DNA of 64,000 nt from Methylotenera sp. (GTDB taxonomy: Bacteria > Pseudomonadota > Gammaproteobacteria > Burkholderiales > Methylophilaceae). Under the pieces are notes generated by a model that was not told the origin of the DNA, did no database searches, and saw nothing but the letters and a program-made list of their open reading frames with translations. Within the stretch, counting starts at the first letter, position 1. Every line of letters begins with the position of its first letter. Both the position numbers and the translations under genes were made by a program. Location of the stretch: the NCBI GenBank assembly GCA_030682715.1, contig JAUXNQ010000055.1, forward strand, positions 1 through 64,000, read 5' to 3'. Positions 34,251-42,956 of this stretch are shown piece after piece.

Positions 34251-34661
34251 CTAAAACAACTGAGTCTGTCCGTCATCCATTTCGGTTTTTTTGAGGATAT
34301 TCCATATCTGACGATCACTCAAACTATGTTCACGGGCAAGGCTCTCAACGACCTCGCCGTCACTAAACCGTTTAACAATCTCACGATCTCTTTTTAGGCG
34401 CAGGCCATCTGCACAACGTGGAATATACACATAGCGGCTGGCACCAATCGCATTAATTAATTGGTGCAGCTTCTCTTTGCCAATCACCTTTGCAAACTCA
34501 TGGTCATCTGTTGCATTGCGCATAGCTGGCAAGCGTTGCGTAGTGCCACCATACGCATTAATAAGCGCAATAGTGGTTGATTCCCCAATCACCGCCACAA
34601 CCTCATCCAGTGAAGGTGGCAGCTTGATTGAGCATTGGTAGTTTTCAATTGCTTTAACCAT
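34251..34661 (-). CDS. mor: Mor/C-family transcription activator
   Basis: 136 residues. KLPPSLDEVVAVIGESTTIAL and the YIPRCADGLRLKRDREIVKRF...VESLAREHSLSDRQIWNIL block are the dimerisation and HTH parts of the Mu Mor family. In Mu, Mor drives the middle promoter and its paralogue C the late promoters. I find only this one family member, so it is the best candidate for recognising the three ACTGAR-N4-TTCAGT dyads. Confidence 0.9.
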   Translation of the reverse strand: MVKAIENYQCSIKLPPSLDEVVAVIGESTTIALINAYGGTTQRLPAMRNATDDHEFAKVIGKEKLHQLINAIGASRYVYIPRCADGLRLKRDREIVKRFSDGEVVESLAREHSLSDRQIWNILKKTEMDDGQTQLF

Positions 34662-35073
34662 TATTTGCCTTTGGGTGGTTTTTTTGTTTGTTGACTAGCG
34701 CCACAATAATGCCGCGTAGTTCGGCTGGTTTGCACCACTGAAGCTTGGCACGTTTGTACATTTGGTTTGCAATGCCGTCTGCATATGCCCAACTCAGGCC
34801 CATGTCTGCCAGCAATGCACCAATCTTGCCAATCAATGCTTGCTTGGCTTTGGCTACGTCTGGCGCGGAAGTTTTACTCTGCCAACCACGAGCTTTCATG
34901 TGGGCAAGTACTGCATCTCTGCCAGCTTGATCTAATTCACTACTGCTTTTTACACGAGCAACCGTAAACAGCATGCTACGGTAGGTTTCATCATCAAGGC
35001 CAAGCTGCTTCTTAGCGATGTGGATCTTCGCTAGCTCGCTAGTACGACTAGTGTTTTTATCTTGATTTTTCAT
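34654..35073 (-). CDS. GemA-like protein (Mu gp16, DUF1018)
   Basis: About 139 residues from ATG 35073 (a GTG 24 bp upstream is possible). LAKIHIAKKQLGLDDETYRSML and the C-terminal WCKPAELRGIIVALVNKQ identify the gp16/GemA family, which in Mu modulates host gene expression and DNA gyrase. It overlaps mor by 8 bp. Confidence 0.88.
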   Translation of the reverse strand: MKNQDKNTSRTSELAKIHIAKKQLGLDDETYRSMLFTVARVKSSSELDQAGRDAVLAHMKARGWQSKTSAPDVAKAKQALIGKIGALLADMGLSWAYADGIANQMYKRAKLQWCKPAELRGIIVALVNKQKNHPKANNG

Positions 35074-35074
35074 A

Positions 35075-35338
35075 TTATGGTTGCCCAATGGATCCACTTG
35101 TATCCCTATCTAAACCTGATGCGATAGGGTTGGTAACCTCAAATTCGTTACTGGATGCTCCGAATTTATTTGACCACCAATCGACCTTAACCCAATATCC
35201 TTCTTTAGTTCCATGACCAACAATCACACCGTAGTCATCCTTATTTGCATATAAACAAGCTGGATGATTTTCGTCAGCGCCATCTGTCAAAGTCTTTGTA
35301 AAAACAATTCGCGTGCCAATTGGTAATAGTTCACTCAT
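35075..35338 (-). CDS. Small phage protein, 87 aa
   Basis: Starts at ATG 35338 (MSELLPIGTRIVFTKTL), overlapping the upstream HTH gene stop by 8 bp. The sequence is beta-rich with DDYGVIVGHGTKEGYWVKVDWW, suggestive of a small SH3-like barrel. No known function. Confidence 0.55.
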   Translation of the reverse strand: MSELLPIGTRIVFTKTLTDGADENHPACLYANKDDYGVIVGHGTKEGYWVKVDWWSNKFGASSNEFEVTNPIASGLDRDTSGSIGQP

Positions 35339-35552
35339 CATTAACCCCACTAAATAGATCACCATTAATATTTAATTCATTAGGTAAATTGTTATAGGCA
35401 CCTTTTGCCATACCTCTGCGAATGTCACTATATTTATTGCTTACCGTATCAGGATGAATTCCAAGCACACGACTAATTGCATAGTTACTGTTACCTGCTA
35501 ACTTCATGGTAAGCACTGTAAGTTGAATTTTTGTCAAAGAGCGCTGCTTCAT
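35331..35552 (-). CDS. HTH DNA-binding protein, 73 aa
   Basis: The core LTVLTMKLAGNSNYAISRVLGIHPDTVSNKY is a helix-turn-helix of the LuxR/GerE-like or homeodomain-like kind. It is located in the accessory early operon just upstream of gemA/mor and may be a phage regulator. Target unknown. Confidence 0.65.
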   Translation of the reverse strand: MKQRSLTKIQLTVLTMKLAGNSNYAISRVLGIHPDTVSNKYSDIRRGMAKGAYNNLPNELNINGDLFSGVNDE

Positions 35553-35959
35553 TATTCATGCACCACCTGTATGGACTCACTAACTTTGCAAAGATGGCTG
35601 ATAGCAGCCTTGCCGCTAGCAAAATCAGGCATGTAAGTTATGTATTTCTTTTGATAGCTCTCTGTGTTGGCCACATGCCGTTTTCCATAAATCTTTTCTA
35701 GTGTTGCTTTATGGGAAGCTGAGTAGAGTGGACGCTCAGACTTTCTAAGGAACTTTTGTTGCGGATGTTCTTGAGTTGATGAAACCCACTCGCCTTTGAA
35801 TTGACCATTAACGAAAGTCATAACGCGGTATGTCATGCCGCCTTTCATTCTTTGCACTTGCAGGTCTATCGTAAAGCCGTCACAAATCAGCTTTACTGCT
35901 CCCCAAGGGGAGGTTAGCTTTTGTGCCAGTTCTGTTTTTTGTTCTTTTGTAAGTTTCAT
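35552..35959 (-). CDS. Hypothetical phage early protein, 135 aa
   Basis: Basic protein beginning KLTKEQKTELAQKLTSPWGA with a beta-rich centre (DLQVQRMKGGMTYRVMTFVNG) and Lys/Tyr-rich end. It shares one base with the downstream HTH gene stop/start. Similar proteins occur in Mu-like early regions; function unknown. Confidence 0.5.
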   Translation of the reverse strand: MKLTKEQKTELAQKLTSPWGAVKLICDGFTIDLQVQRMKGGMTYRVMTFVNGQFKGEWVSSTQEHPQQKFLRKSERPLYSASHKATLEKIYGKRHVANTESYQKKYITYMPDFASGKAAISHLCKVSESIQVVHE

Positions 35960-36023
35960 ATTAATTTCCGTTAAATCGTCTTACTTAGGCCGCCGTTTTA
36001 ACGGCCTAAAGATGAAAATCTAA

Positions 36024-36299
36024 CTAACCAGTCACTGCATCCTTTAATGCTTTTAATGCGCTGAAATGTGGCACATTCTTTTCTGGAATAGCTAATGCTG
36101 CACCAGTTGAAGGGTTGCGGCCTGTACGTGCTGCACGTGTTTTAACGCTTAGTTTGCCTAGGCCTGGTAGTGTTACTTCACCGCCAGTTTTAAGCTGTTC
36201 AGTAATCACTGCGCCTAACTCTTTTAATGTGCTTTCGATTTGTACCTTTGGTAAACCCACTTTTTGCGTTACGGCATTGATAAGTTCGGCTTGATTCAT
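36024..36299 (-). CDS. HU-family DNA-binding protein
   Basis: 91 residues with the HU/IHF fold: MNQAELINAVTQKVGLPK start, VTLPGLGKLSVKTRAARTGRNP arm. Chromosome-type HU has a longer arm motif; a phage-encoded copy could assemble the transposition complex, since Mu needs host HU and IHF for this. Followed (upstream in transcription) by small membrane proteins. Confidence 0.9.
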   Translation of the reverse strand: MNQAELINAVTQKVGLPKVQIESTLKELGAVITEQLKTGGEVTLPGLGKLSVKTRAARTGRNPSTGAALAIPEKNVPHFSALKALKDAVTG

Positions 36300-36377
36300 A
36301 TTTATTACCTTTCATGGATGGTTGATTTTTTTGAAAGGCTTTATTGCTAAAACCCTTCAGAAAAACCACCAGCAGCG

Positions 36378-36539
36378 CTAGTGATCGTATAAAAATGTGA
36401 CGGTTGCAGTGATGGCCAGCGCTGATATCCAGTAGCAGACATCAGCCCATTTAGCCTCATATGCCCAGCGGCAGGCATTCAACAGGTAAAGCACCATAAT
36501 CAGGTAGTTGAATGCCTTTGGATCGGTGAGCAGGCTCAT
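36378..36539 (-). CDS. Small membrane protein, 53 aa (not in ORF track)
   Basis: ATG 36539 to TAG 36378: MSLLTDPKAFNYLIMVLYLL, a charged turn, then a second hydrophobic helix ending FLYDH. Its ATG overlaps the stop of the next upstream membrane-protein gene. Two-helix phage membrane protein; function unknown. Confidence 0.6.
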   Translation of the reverse strand: MSLLTDPKAFNYLIMVLYLLNACRWAYEAKWADVCYWISALAITATVTFLYDH

Positions 36540-36790
36540 GCACCTATCCCTAAGTGCACATCGTTTTCATGATGTTTTTGCACCGCATGCACTCTGTTAA
36601 AGAAACGACGTAGGCAGTAGCTACGAACAATGCTCACTACTGTGTAAACGCCACCCAAAGCCAAGTTTTGTGAAAGGCTGATATGCCAGCCAAACAATGG
36701 AAACACGCTAAAGTTAAGAAGCATATTGATGCTGAAGCCAACCAATATGTTGATCAGAGCTTCAAACATCGATTGCATGCGGCTTTGCAT
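36536..36790 (-). CDS. Phage membrane protein (DUF7220-like)
   Basis: 84 residues from ATG 36790. The sequence RMQSMFEALINILVGFSINM and VYTVVSIVRSYCLRRFFN is the two-helix DUF7220 pattern common in Mu-like early regions. Start and upstream stop overlap (TAATG). Confidence 0.7.
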   Translation of the reverse strand: MQSRMQSMFEALINILVGFSINMLLNFSVFPLFGWHISLSQNLALGGVYTVVSIVRSYCLRRFFNRVHAVQKHHENDVHLGIGA

Positions 36791-37410
36791 TAGGCACCTG
36801 CCACATCTAAAGAGATTGCAGACCATTTATCACTGTCGCCAACGCGCTCATACACGCGCACATAGCTCTTGCTGCCCACTACTTGAATCGCATCACTAAT
36901 GGCTTGCATGGCTTTTTGCCATTTTTCATCAGTGATGTTCAGGCGGCGTAAGCCAAGCACGCGGCCTATGCTGATGTTGCCTTCTTTATCCACTTGGAAA
37001 GCATCGTTCACCAATGCGCGAATGTTGGCATTAGCACCTTCAGACCATGTGTGAATACACTCATCAATTAACTGCTTTGCTGCTTGTAGGCGCTCATCAA
37101 ATGTGATGACATCAGCTAATGCGCGTTGAATTTTGTAGCGCCCATCAAAGCTGATTAAGGTGACATTGCCCTTATTGCCACCTATTTTTGCGCCATACTG
37201 TTCTGCGCTCATTTCGATAAAAGCTTGCACATCGGCAAAGGTATTAAGCTTAAATTCGCTAATGCGTTTATTTAGCTGTTTTGCGTTTTCTACGATCTCA
37301 TTCACAATCTGATCACGTGCAAGATCAATTGGCTTAATAGTAGATTCAGGCACATAACTGCCGTCATGCTTTAGGCGAAAGCCTGCTGGTATTCCTACTG
37401 GTGCGTTCAT
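36790..37410 (-). CDS. DUF3164 phage early protein
   Basis: 206 residues from ATG 37410, preceded by CCAGGAG. IPAGFRLKHDGSYVPESTIKP start and RRLNITDEKWQKAMQAISDA are DUF3164 signatures; this family is conserved downstream of MuB in Mu-like phages. Mostly helical; function unproved, sometimes considered a sulphate/ATP-independent replication accessory without evidence. Confidence 0.85.
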   Translation of the reverse strand: MNAPVGIPAGFRLKHDGSYVPESTIKPIDLARDQIVNEIVENAKQLNKRISEFKLNTFADVQAFIEMSAEQYGAKIGGNKGNVTLISFDGRYKIQRALADVITFDERLQAAKQLIDECIHTWSEGANANIRALVNDAFQVDKEGNISIGRVLGLRRLNITDEKWQKAMQAISDAIQVVGSKSYVRVYERVGDSDKWSAISLDVAGA

Positions 37411-37426
37411 TGTTTGTTTCTCCTGG

Positions 37427-37798
37427 TTAAGTACGTAAGTGAAGTTGACCAACCAAATCGGCCAACGGGATTTTTGATAATTGGCTTGCCTTGCGTAACT
37501 CATGCATGGCACGGCATTTATGAAACTCTATGGTGCTTTTTAGCTCTTTCTCGCAGCTGGCAATGTAATAGCCAGTGCTTGGGTGGCCACAAATCGCGGT
37601 AGCGTCTTGCTCAATTGTTTGGCTGATTAGCTTGCGTAATTCACGAGTTGAAACACTCAGCAAGTGGGCAAGGTCTTGCCCACGAATGCCTTTATCTGCG
37701 CCAATGTGCTCACTGAGCACTTGTAATAAATCGTGTTTAGTGACTCTGCCAGCACGCGCTGGCTTAGAGCCACTTATGCCTGTGGTATTAGTTGCCAT
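37427..37798 (-). CDS. Winged-helix-like phage early protein, 123 aa
   Basis: The middle part LSEHIGADKGIRGQDLAHLLSVSTRELRKLI reads as a winged helix, and YYIASCEKELKSTIEFHKCRAM resembles the C-terminal end of replication-initiator-like phage regulators. Overlaps its upstream neighbour by 11 bp. Role unknown. Confidence 0.6.
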   Translation of the reverse strand: MATNTTGISGSKPARAGRVTKHDLLQVLSEHIGADKGIRGQDLAHLLSVSTRELRKLISQTIEQDATAICGHPSTGYYIASCEKELKSTIEFHKCRAMHELRKASQLSKIPLADLVGQLHLRT

Positions 37799-38330
37799 GT
37801 TGCTGAACCTTTCCTGTGATTTCCTTCAATACACCGCCAATCGTTCTGCTTGTATTGCGGGTTGTTTTTACTGGTTCTGTATGTGCAATATGGTCTGCCG
37901 CTGTTTGAATCGCTCCATACTTGCGGCCTTGCTCGCTTTTACGTTCCTGTGCAGCTGCGGCACGGTTGCCAAAGCTTGCGATAATTTTATAAAGGTAACC
38001 GTGGCTTTTTAATGGCAGGATTAGCGTGTCTCGGCTTGCAAGCATGGTTTCAATTGCACTGCGCCAGTACTCTTGCGGAGCAGGGTAGATGGTGCCGCCA
38101 AGTGTGATTTGTCCTGCTTTAATATCAACGAGCAACTCATCTAATATGCGTACCAGGACAGGCATTTTTAATGCCTGTTTGGCTGGTTTAAATAAGCCAA
38201 CATATGGCAACAACACATCACCAAGTGGCGTCAGGCTAAACGCACGAGCAATAGCTTGGCGAGCTGATACATCACTCATTGCCGCTTCTAGTGGGAACTC
38301 TGCAGCGCAGCATGGGCATACAATCTTCAT
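37788..38330 (-). CDS. Hypothetical phage early protein with zinc-knuckle start
   Basis: 180 residues beginning MKIVCPCCAAEFPLEAAMSD, a single CxxC with surrounding Cys, then a helical body and a basic C-terminus. Related proteins occur next to DUF3164 in Mu-like prophages. No activity can be assigned. Confidence 0.6.
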   Translation of the reverse strand: MKIVCPCCAAEFPLEAAMSDVSARQAIARAFSLTPLGDVLLPYVGLFKPAKQALKMPVLVRILDELLVDIKAGQITLGGTIYPAPQEYWRSAIETMLASRDTLILPLKSHGYLYKIIASFGNRAAAAQERKSEQGRKYGAIQTAADHIAHTEPVKTTRNTSRTIGGVLKEITGKVQQHGN

Positions 38331-38584
38331 GATGCGTCCATACCTTTTATGCGTTTATGCCAAGATTTCTTTTTCTGCATAAGACCATCTTTTCTCAGTT
38401 TGTAAGCACGCGTCATAACCGTATGTATAGTGCGTTCTAATGCAAAACTAATTTGCTCTGGCCCAAGTTCTGCATAGTTTTCAATCAGGAACTTTTCATC
38501 AGAAACCATCCACGGTGTATTTTGTTTGCCATGAAAATCAGGGTGGTAATTCATCCGTCCATATTTGTCATAAGTCACATCCAT
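38327..38584 (-). CDS. HTH-type phage protein, 85 aa
   Basis: The core SDEKFLIENYAELGPEQISFALERTIHTVMTR has the shape of a Myb/SANT- or sigma-like helix-turn-helix seen in small phage DNA-binding proteins. N-terminus NYHPDFHGKQNTPW is conserved in that group. It overlaps its downstream neighbour by 4 bp. Confidence 0.6.
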   Translation of the reverse strand: MDVTYDKYGRMNYHPDFHGKQNTPWMVSDEKFLIENYAELGPEQISFALERTIHTVMTRAYKLRKDGLMQKKKSWHKRIKGMDAS

Positions 38585-38585
38585 C

Positions 38586-38738
38586 TTAAGCCGCCACTTT
38601 CCAAGCCACAGGTAGGCTGTAATTTGTAGTCATTACCAAGCGCAATGTGTGTATTGCTCTGGTGACTAAGCCACGCTCGTTATGTAGTGGCTTGGGCGAA
38701 AATGGCGCAATAACGATTGCTTTGTTATGTTTACGCAT
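38586..38738 (-). CDS. Small basic protein, 50 aa (not in ORF track)
   Basis: ATG 38738 to TAA 38586, starting MRKHNKAIVIAPFSPKPLHN. It overlaps the upstream gene stop by 8 bp and fills an otherwise empty 146-bp interval in a tightly packed operon, which is the main reason to accept it. Function unknown. Confidence 0.5.
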   Translation of the reverse strand: MRKHNKAIVIAPFSPKPLHNERGLVTRAIHTLRLVMTTNYSLPVAWKVAA

Positions 38739-38910
38739 GCTTAGCCTCCTTGAGAGGGCGCACAGTTAACGTTAAGTTTGATGATTCAATAGCAAGCAGC
38801 TGCAACACTAAGCAACCTGCGCTCCAGCTATTTTTAGCAACCGCTTCAACTGTACGAGTCACCGTTTCATTGCCTTTTGGCGTGCGGATTTTCACTTCAT
38901 ATCTATTCAT
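38731..38910 (-). CDS. Small phage protein, 59 aa
   Basis: From ATG 38910 with GGAG 7 nt upstream: MNRYEVKIRTPKGNETVTR then a helical hydrophobic LVLQLLAIESS. The ORF-track start is an unsupported extension into the neighbour. Function unknown. Confidence 0.55.
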   Translation of the reverse strand: MNRYEVKIRTPKGNETVTRTVEAVAKNSWSAGCLVLQLLAIESSNLTLTVRPLKEAKHA

Positions 38911-39241
38911 ATTTAGCTCCACTTTTTTCACCGTTATTTGGGCAAGCTTGGCATGCTCTCCATAGGCGCATCGCACGAGGGCTGCTTGTAGGTGCGCTTT
39001 CACTATGGTGGCGTTTGCATTGCGTAATGGTGATTTGTTCGCTTAGGTGAGGGCAGTCAACGCGGCTATATAAAGCCATTACTAGCGCTTCAATTTTGTC
39101 GGTGCTTGCTGGATATTTATCATTCATTACCAAGCTGATTGTGGTGCGTGATACACCAAGCTCATCAGCAACTGCTTGCTTACTGCTTTTCTCAACAGCC
39201 TCAGTTAATAGCGTTAACCACACTGTATTTTTTAAAGACAT
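38903..39241 (-). CDS. HTH regulator, 112 aa
   Basis: The N-terminus contains a LacI/XRE-like helix-turn-helix, SKQAVADELGVSRTTISLVMND, followed by a Cys/His-containing tail (CPHLSEQITITQCKRHH, CQACPNN) that could bind a metal. This architecture recurs in Mu-like early regions. Overlaps both neighbours by about 10 bp. Confidence 0.7.
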   Translation of the reverse strand: MSLKNTVWLTLLTEAVEKSSKQAVADELGVSRTTISLVMNDKYPASTDKIEALVMALYSRVDCPHLSEQITITQCKRHHSESAPTSSPRAMRLWRACQACPNNGEKSGAKYE

Positions 39242-39816
39242 GCATGCTCCAGTTCTGTATTTGGGTCATACACAGTGTTTGCAGATACACGCCACACAGG
39301 TGCTTGTACGCCTGTATTGCGCTCAGGGATTAACCAGTAACGTTTGTGGCCGTTGCTAGTAATGGCGCTGCCTTTTTCGCGTTTGCTCATTTCAACAAGG
39401 TAACCAGCCTTTTGCAGGGCGCGTACATACTTGCCTATGTTGCTGGTGATATCTTTCTCTCCACCTTGTGCTACTAACATTGCCAGCTCAGGTATTGAAA
39501 ACTTGCTACGGATACGCATGGCGCGCCAAACTTTGATGCGCAGGCTGTTCTTGTTGATTCTGGCGGCTGACTGCTTACCATTAGGGCCGCTAGTTATTTT
39601 TTTGCCTTCAGCCATTGCAATACGGCCAGCTTCAGTAATGGTATGGCAGCCTTGCCCACACTTTTCTAAGAAGCCATGCTTACGCAGTTTTAAACATGCG
39701 CGATCAACTTGTGTTTGGGTTAAGCCAGTGCTGTGAACAAGGTCAGCTTCGCGCACGCAATCAATGTGATAAGCGTCTGCAATGGCAGCTAAAATAGTGT
39801 TAGATGTCCAGATCAT
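39232..39816 (-). CDS. Winged-helix DNA-binding protein, 194 aa
   Basis: Two winged-helix-like segments are visible: LVHSTGLTQTQVDRACLKLRKHGFLEK near residue 25 and FSIPELAMLVAQGGEKDITSN with GKYVRALQKAGYLVE near 110. It belongs to phage early proteins of the MarR/ArsR-like fold; targets unknown. Located just downstream of the MuB-like gene. Confidence 0.65.
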   Translation of the reverse strand: MIWTSNTILAAIADAYHIDCVREADLVHSTGLTQTQVDRACLKLRKHGFLEKCGQGCHTITEAGRIAMAEGKKITSGPNGKQSAARINKNSLRIKVWRAMRIRSKFSIPELAMLVAQGGEKDITSNIGKYVRALQKAGYLVEMSKREKGSAITSNGHKRYWLIPERNTGVQAPVWRVSANTVYDPNTELEHACL

Positions 39817-40043
39817 TTAACGGCCTCTGGTTTCTCGTAGCTAACGGTTATTTTTGCTTTTACTAACTTGCACTCATCGTTATTACGCATAAAATCTCTA
39901 GTCGCAAATCTTGAGTTAGTTAACCTTTGATTTGCGTCTTGAATTGCCTCACAAGTATCTTGCCCAATACCGACAACCTTATATCCCTTGCCTAAAAAAT
40001 TACGTTGGATTACAGCAAATCCATCTATTTTTTGATGTACCAT
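39813..40043 (-). CDS. Hypothetical phage early protein, 76 aa
   Basis: From ATG 40043 with GGGGGG upstream: MVHQKIDGFAVIQRNFLGKG. Acidic-basic mixed, no known motif. It follows MuB by 2 bp, which supports this start over the longer ORF-track call that runs into MuB. Confidence 0.5.
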   Translation of the reverse strand: MVHQKIDGFAVIQRNFLGKGYKVVGIGQDTCEAIQDANQRLTNSRFATRDFMRNNDECKLVKAKITVSYEKPEAVK

Positions 40044-40044
40044 G

Positions 40045-40785
40045 TTATCTACCCCCCGCTTTAACAATACGTGGGCGGCGTGATTGCCAGTCATGAGTAA
40101 GGCTTTGGCCTGCCATATCGGCTAACGTCACATTGGTTGCACCATTACGTTTTGCGGTGTTTTCTATAGTGGCAATTGCATTCATGATGTCGCGCATGCG
40201 GCCTCCACTTGCACGGTGAATCTCGGTCACTAAATCATCGGCAATGTCTACTTCTGCCAGTTGCTTACATGTGATTAACACGTCGTTGATGCTGGCAGGT
40301 TGAAACTCCACCACACGTGCAATACGGCTGCTAATTTGTCTGTGACGTGCAATACGAGCCTGCACCTGATCCATGCCAACCAAGATGACTAGCACTTCAG
40401 TTAAGTCGCTCAAGTCGCGCACAGCCTCAAGTACCGCTGCATTGTTTTCAAGGCAATGTTCAACCTCATCAATCACAATAGGTATCTGGTTGCTGCCTAT
40501 GTAACCAGCAATACGCGCAAACATGTCTTTTGGTCTGCCGCGAGTGTCTAGTTTTAAGTTTTCTGCTAACTCACTTTTGAACCATGCTGGTGTCCAACCT
40601 TCTTTAGCACGCACGTAAGCGGCCCCGCTTTGAATCGCCCAGTGGTCTACCGTTGTGCTCTTTCCAAAACCAGCTTCAGCCGTCACCAACATCAAGCTAG
40701 CCTCGGCTGCACCACGGTTCTCAACAGCGGTAATACCTGTCCTGAATCGCTCGTAATTTTCTGTTTTTACAAATTGTTTTTTCAT
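40045..40785 (-). CDS. MuB-like transposition ATPase
   Basis: 246 residues from ATG 40785. AAA+ motifs: Walker A TAEAGFGKSTT, Walker B IPIVIDEVEHC, and a sensor-type VLVILVGMDQ. It lacks the N-terminal HTH of Mu B (312 aa), as the shorter AAA_22 type in many Mu-like phages does. It selects target DNA, delivers it to MuA and gives target immunity. Located directly after the transposase. Confidence 0.92.
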   Translation of the reverse strand: MKKQFVKTENYERFRTGITAVENRGAAEASLMLVTAEAGFGKSTTVDHWAIQSGAAYVRAKEGWTPAWFKSELAENLKLDTRGRPKDMFARIAGYIGSNQIPIVIDEVEHCLENNAAVLEAVRDLSDLTEVLVILVGMDQVQARIARHRQISSRIARVVEFQPASINDVLITCKQLAEVDIADDLVTEIHRASGGRMRDIMNAIATIENTAKRNGATNVTLADMAGQSLTHDWQSRRPRIVKAGGR

Positions 40786-40856
40786 GTAAACTCTCTCTTG
40801 CTTGTTGTAAAGGTGCTTTTTAAACACCTGTGGTAAAGGTCATGCGGTAGCGCTAA

Positions 40857-42956
40857 CTACCGTATGGCCGCTTCTCTATCTCCGAATAAATCCTCATACT
40901 CGGCAGTTAATCTGTAGTAATTCAACCAAGCCTCATCCTGCACAGTGACCTCTTCATCGTTAGATAAAAGCCATCTGTACTTTGCTGCGTCTGTCTCAAA
41001 CAATGGTCGCTTGACTGGCATTGCAATCACGTTATTCAACAAGCCATTTTCGACGATTTTCACGTCTGGCGTAGATGGCAGCCTGTCCTCGTGGTGGTTA
41101 TTCATTGCCATGACTGGCAGCTCAATTGGCGCTTCATATACCAGTTGTTGTGGCGGGTTAAGTTCTTGCTCAGCTTCATCAATCTTGGCTTGAGCACGTT
41201 GAATACGGCCTTTGGCACGCTTCTCATCTGCTTGGTCCCTAAACGATTGAGGGAAGTAACTGCGCTTGTTCGCTTCAAACATAGCCACAGTAACTAGCTG
41301 GCCAGCTTGGTTGCGAACCCAAACACGGCTGGCATCGTGAATGTCATAACCTACGCGCATGGTTTCACCGTGATAGGCTTCAAGGTCATGGCTGAAGTAA
41401 GTGTTAGTAAACAAAGTAATCTCACCGCGGCGTGTAACGGCCTCTTTGTAAGGTCTGAATAAATCATCAGCCTCATGTGGCTCAACTAACACTGGTTTAA
41501 AGCCTTCGCCCACTGCTGCGGCCCATGCTTCATTAGGTGATTGATTGCGTTTTTTACCAGTTACTTCGTCATAAATCTTAGGTAATGAGCGGTGAGGGCG
41601 GTTGTTATAGTTGTCAATCTGTTCTTGGCACCAATTAATGAAAGTTAACCAGGGCATAAGCTTTTTAGATGCGCCAACTGCTTTAATATCAGCACGAGTT
41701 ACCTTGAATGAAGTTTTTTTTGCCTGCGCATCCATATCAGCGCCCATGTAAGTAGGCAGCTCTTTAGCACCGCGCACCCAAATGCTTTGGTGTGATCGCT
41801 CTTCAATACCACGGGCTTGTGAGTTATATGGTCGGCTATGCGTCAGTGTGATTGATAGCCTAGCCATAAAGCCTGTTGCTTCATTGCTCATGGCTGCATT
41901 TTTGAAGCCTGATCCATTATCCACGTAGAAAATGGCAGGAATTCCACCATTAAGGCAGGCGTGGCGCAATGCATCGACCACGCCCCATGTAGATTCAGCT
42001 AAACCAGCAGACCAGCCAACACACTTGCGTGTGGCAATATCTAAAACGCTGGTGATTTCTGGTCTAAATGGCTTACCATGCGCAGGGTGTGCAACTTCGG
42101 CATCAAACGCATGCCCATCAGCTGTATAAGCTTCAGACGGCCACATTTGGCTAGTATCACGCCGTACAAACGCTTTAATGTTCTTTATTTCACGACTACC
42201 CATGCGGCCTTTTTGGGCTTCAACGTTGCTTATTTTCTTAATAAATCGGTTAGCGGCTGAGTAGCTTGGCACCTCAATCGTTGCTGGTAAGTGCTTAGGT
42301 AATTGTTCAATGCAATAAGCTAAACTTGGCTTTTGTGGCTGGCCATAAAGGCTCATCAAGTATGGTGCCCAAGCTGGTACCTGAATTTTTTCACATGATT
42401 TAGGTGCTAAAGTCGCAACACCGCCCTCAGCATCTGTTAACCATCGATACATTGAGCGGCGGCTTAGTGTGCGTTTCCCTGCCTTACCTGAACGAGCATT
42501 AGCTAACGGTGCAAGTTGTTGCAGATGATCTGGCAGGGTGCTGGTAGCAGCCATATCGACTAATTTCATGATGGCGCGATCAGTGCCGCCTGCTGCTGCA
42601 AGTCTTTTAATTTCTTGGCATATTGCTGCCCGTGCCTCAGCTGTCTGACGTTGCCAGTCTTTTAAATCACTAGCGTTTTGTTTGGTAGCAACCGTTAACT
42701 CAGTTGATTGTGGCTTGTCAGTTAACGGCTGTTTAACTGCTTGAATTTCGATATTAAGCTTTGTAGACTTAATTAAATTCATGATGGCTTTAGGTGGCTG
42801 GTACTCTGTCTTAACACCACCTTTGCCACCTTTTGCATTTACTTCACGCTTAATCCAACCTTCAGACTCAGCTCTAATTTTTATTCCTGGGCGCGATGCA
42901 GGAATTCCTGCAAGTTTCATATCAGCCAATTCGGCGCATGAGTAATATTGTTTCAC
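40857..42956 (-). CDS. MuA-type DDE transposase
   Basis: 699 residues. The N-terminus (YYSCAELADMKLAGIPASRPG) is the Mu-type HTH that binds the end and enhancer sites. The rve core shows EAYTADGHAFDAEV and FYVDNGSGFKN with the two catalytic Asp, and SPNEAWAAA with the Glu region. The C-terminal Mu-transposase domain and a Lys/Gln-rich tail follow. It cuts and joins the ends at 8111 and 44932. Length is close to Mu A (663). Confidence 0.95.
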   Translation of the reverse strand: MKQYYSCAELADMKLAGIPASRPGIKIRAESEGWIKREVNAKGGKGGVKTEYQPPKAIMNLIKSTKLNIEIQAVKQPLTDKPQSTELTVATKQNASDLKDWQRQTAEARAAICQEIKRLAAAGGTDRAIMKLVDMAATSTLPDHLQQLAPLANARSGKAGKRTLSRRSMYRWLTDAEGGVATLAPKSCEKIQVPAWAPYLMSLYGQPQKPSLAYCIEQLPKHLPATIEVPSYSAANRFIKKISNVEAQKGRMGSREIKNIKAFVRRDTSQMWPSEAYTADGHAFDAEVAHPAHGKPFRPEITSVLDIATRKCVGWSAGLAESTWGVVDALRHACLNGGIPAIFYVDNGSGFKNAAMSNEATGFMARLSITLTHSRPYNSQARGIEERSHQSIWVRGAKELPTYMGADMDAQAKKTSFKVTRADIKAVGASKKLMPWLTFINWCQEQIDNYNNRPHRSLPKIYDEVTGKKRNQSPNEAWAAAVGEGFKPVLVEPHEADDLFRPYKEAVTRRGEITLFTNTYFSHDLEAYHGETMRVGYDIHDASRVWVRNQAGQLVTVAMFEANKRSYFPQSFRDQADEKRAKGRIQRAQAKIDEAEQELNPPQQLVYEAPIELPVMAMNNHHEDRLPSTPDVKIVENGLLNNVIAMPVKRPLFETDAAKYRWLLSNDEEVTVQDEAWLNYYRLTAEYEDLFGDREAAIR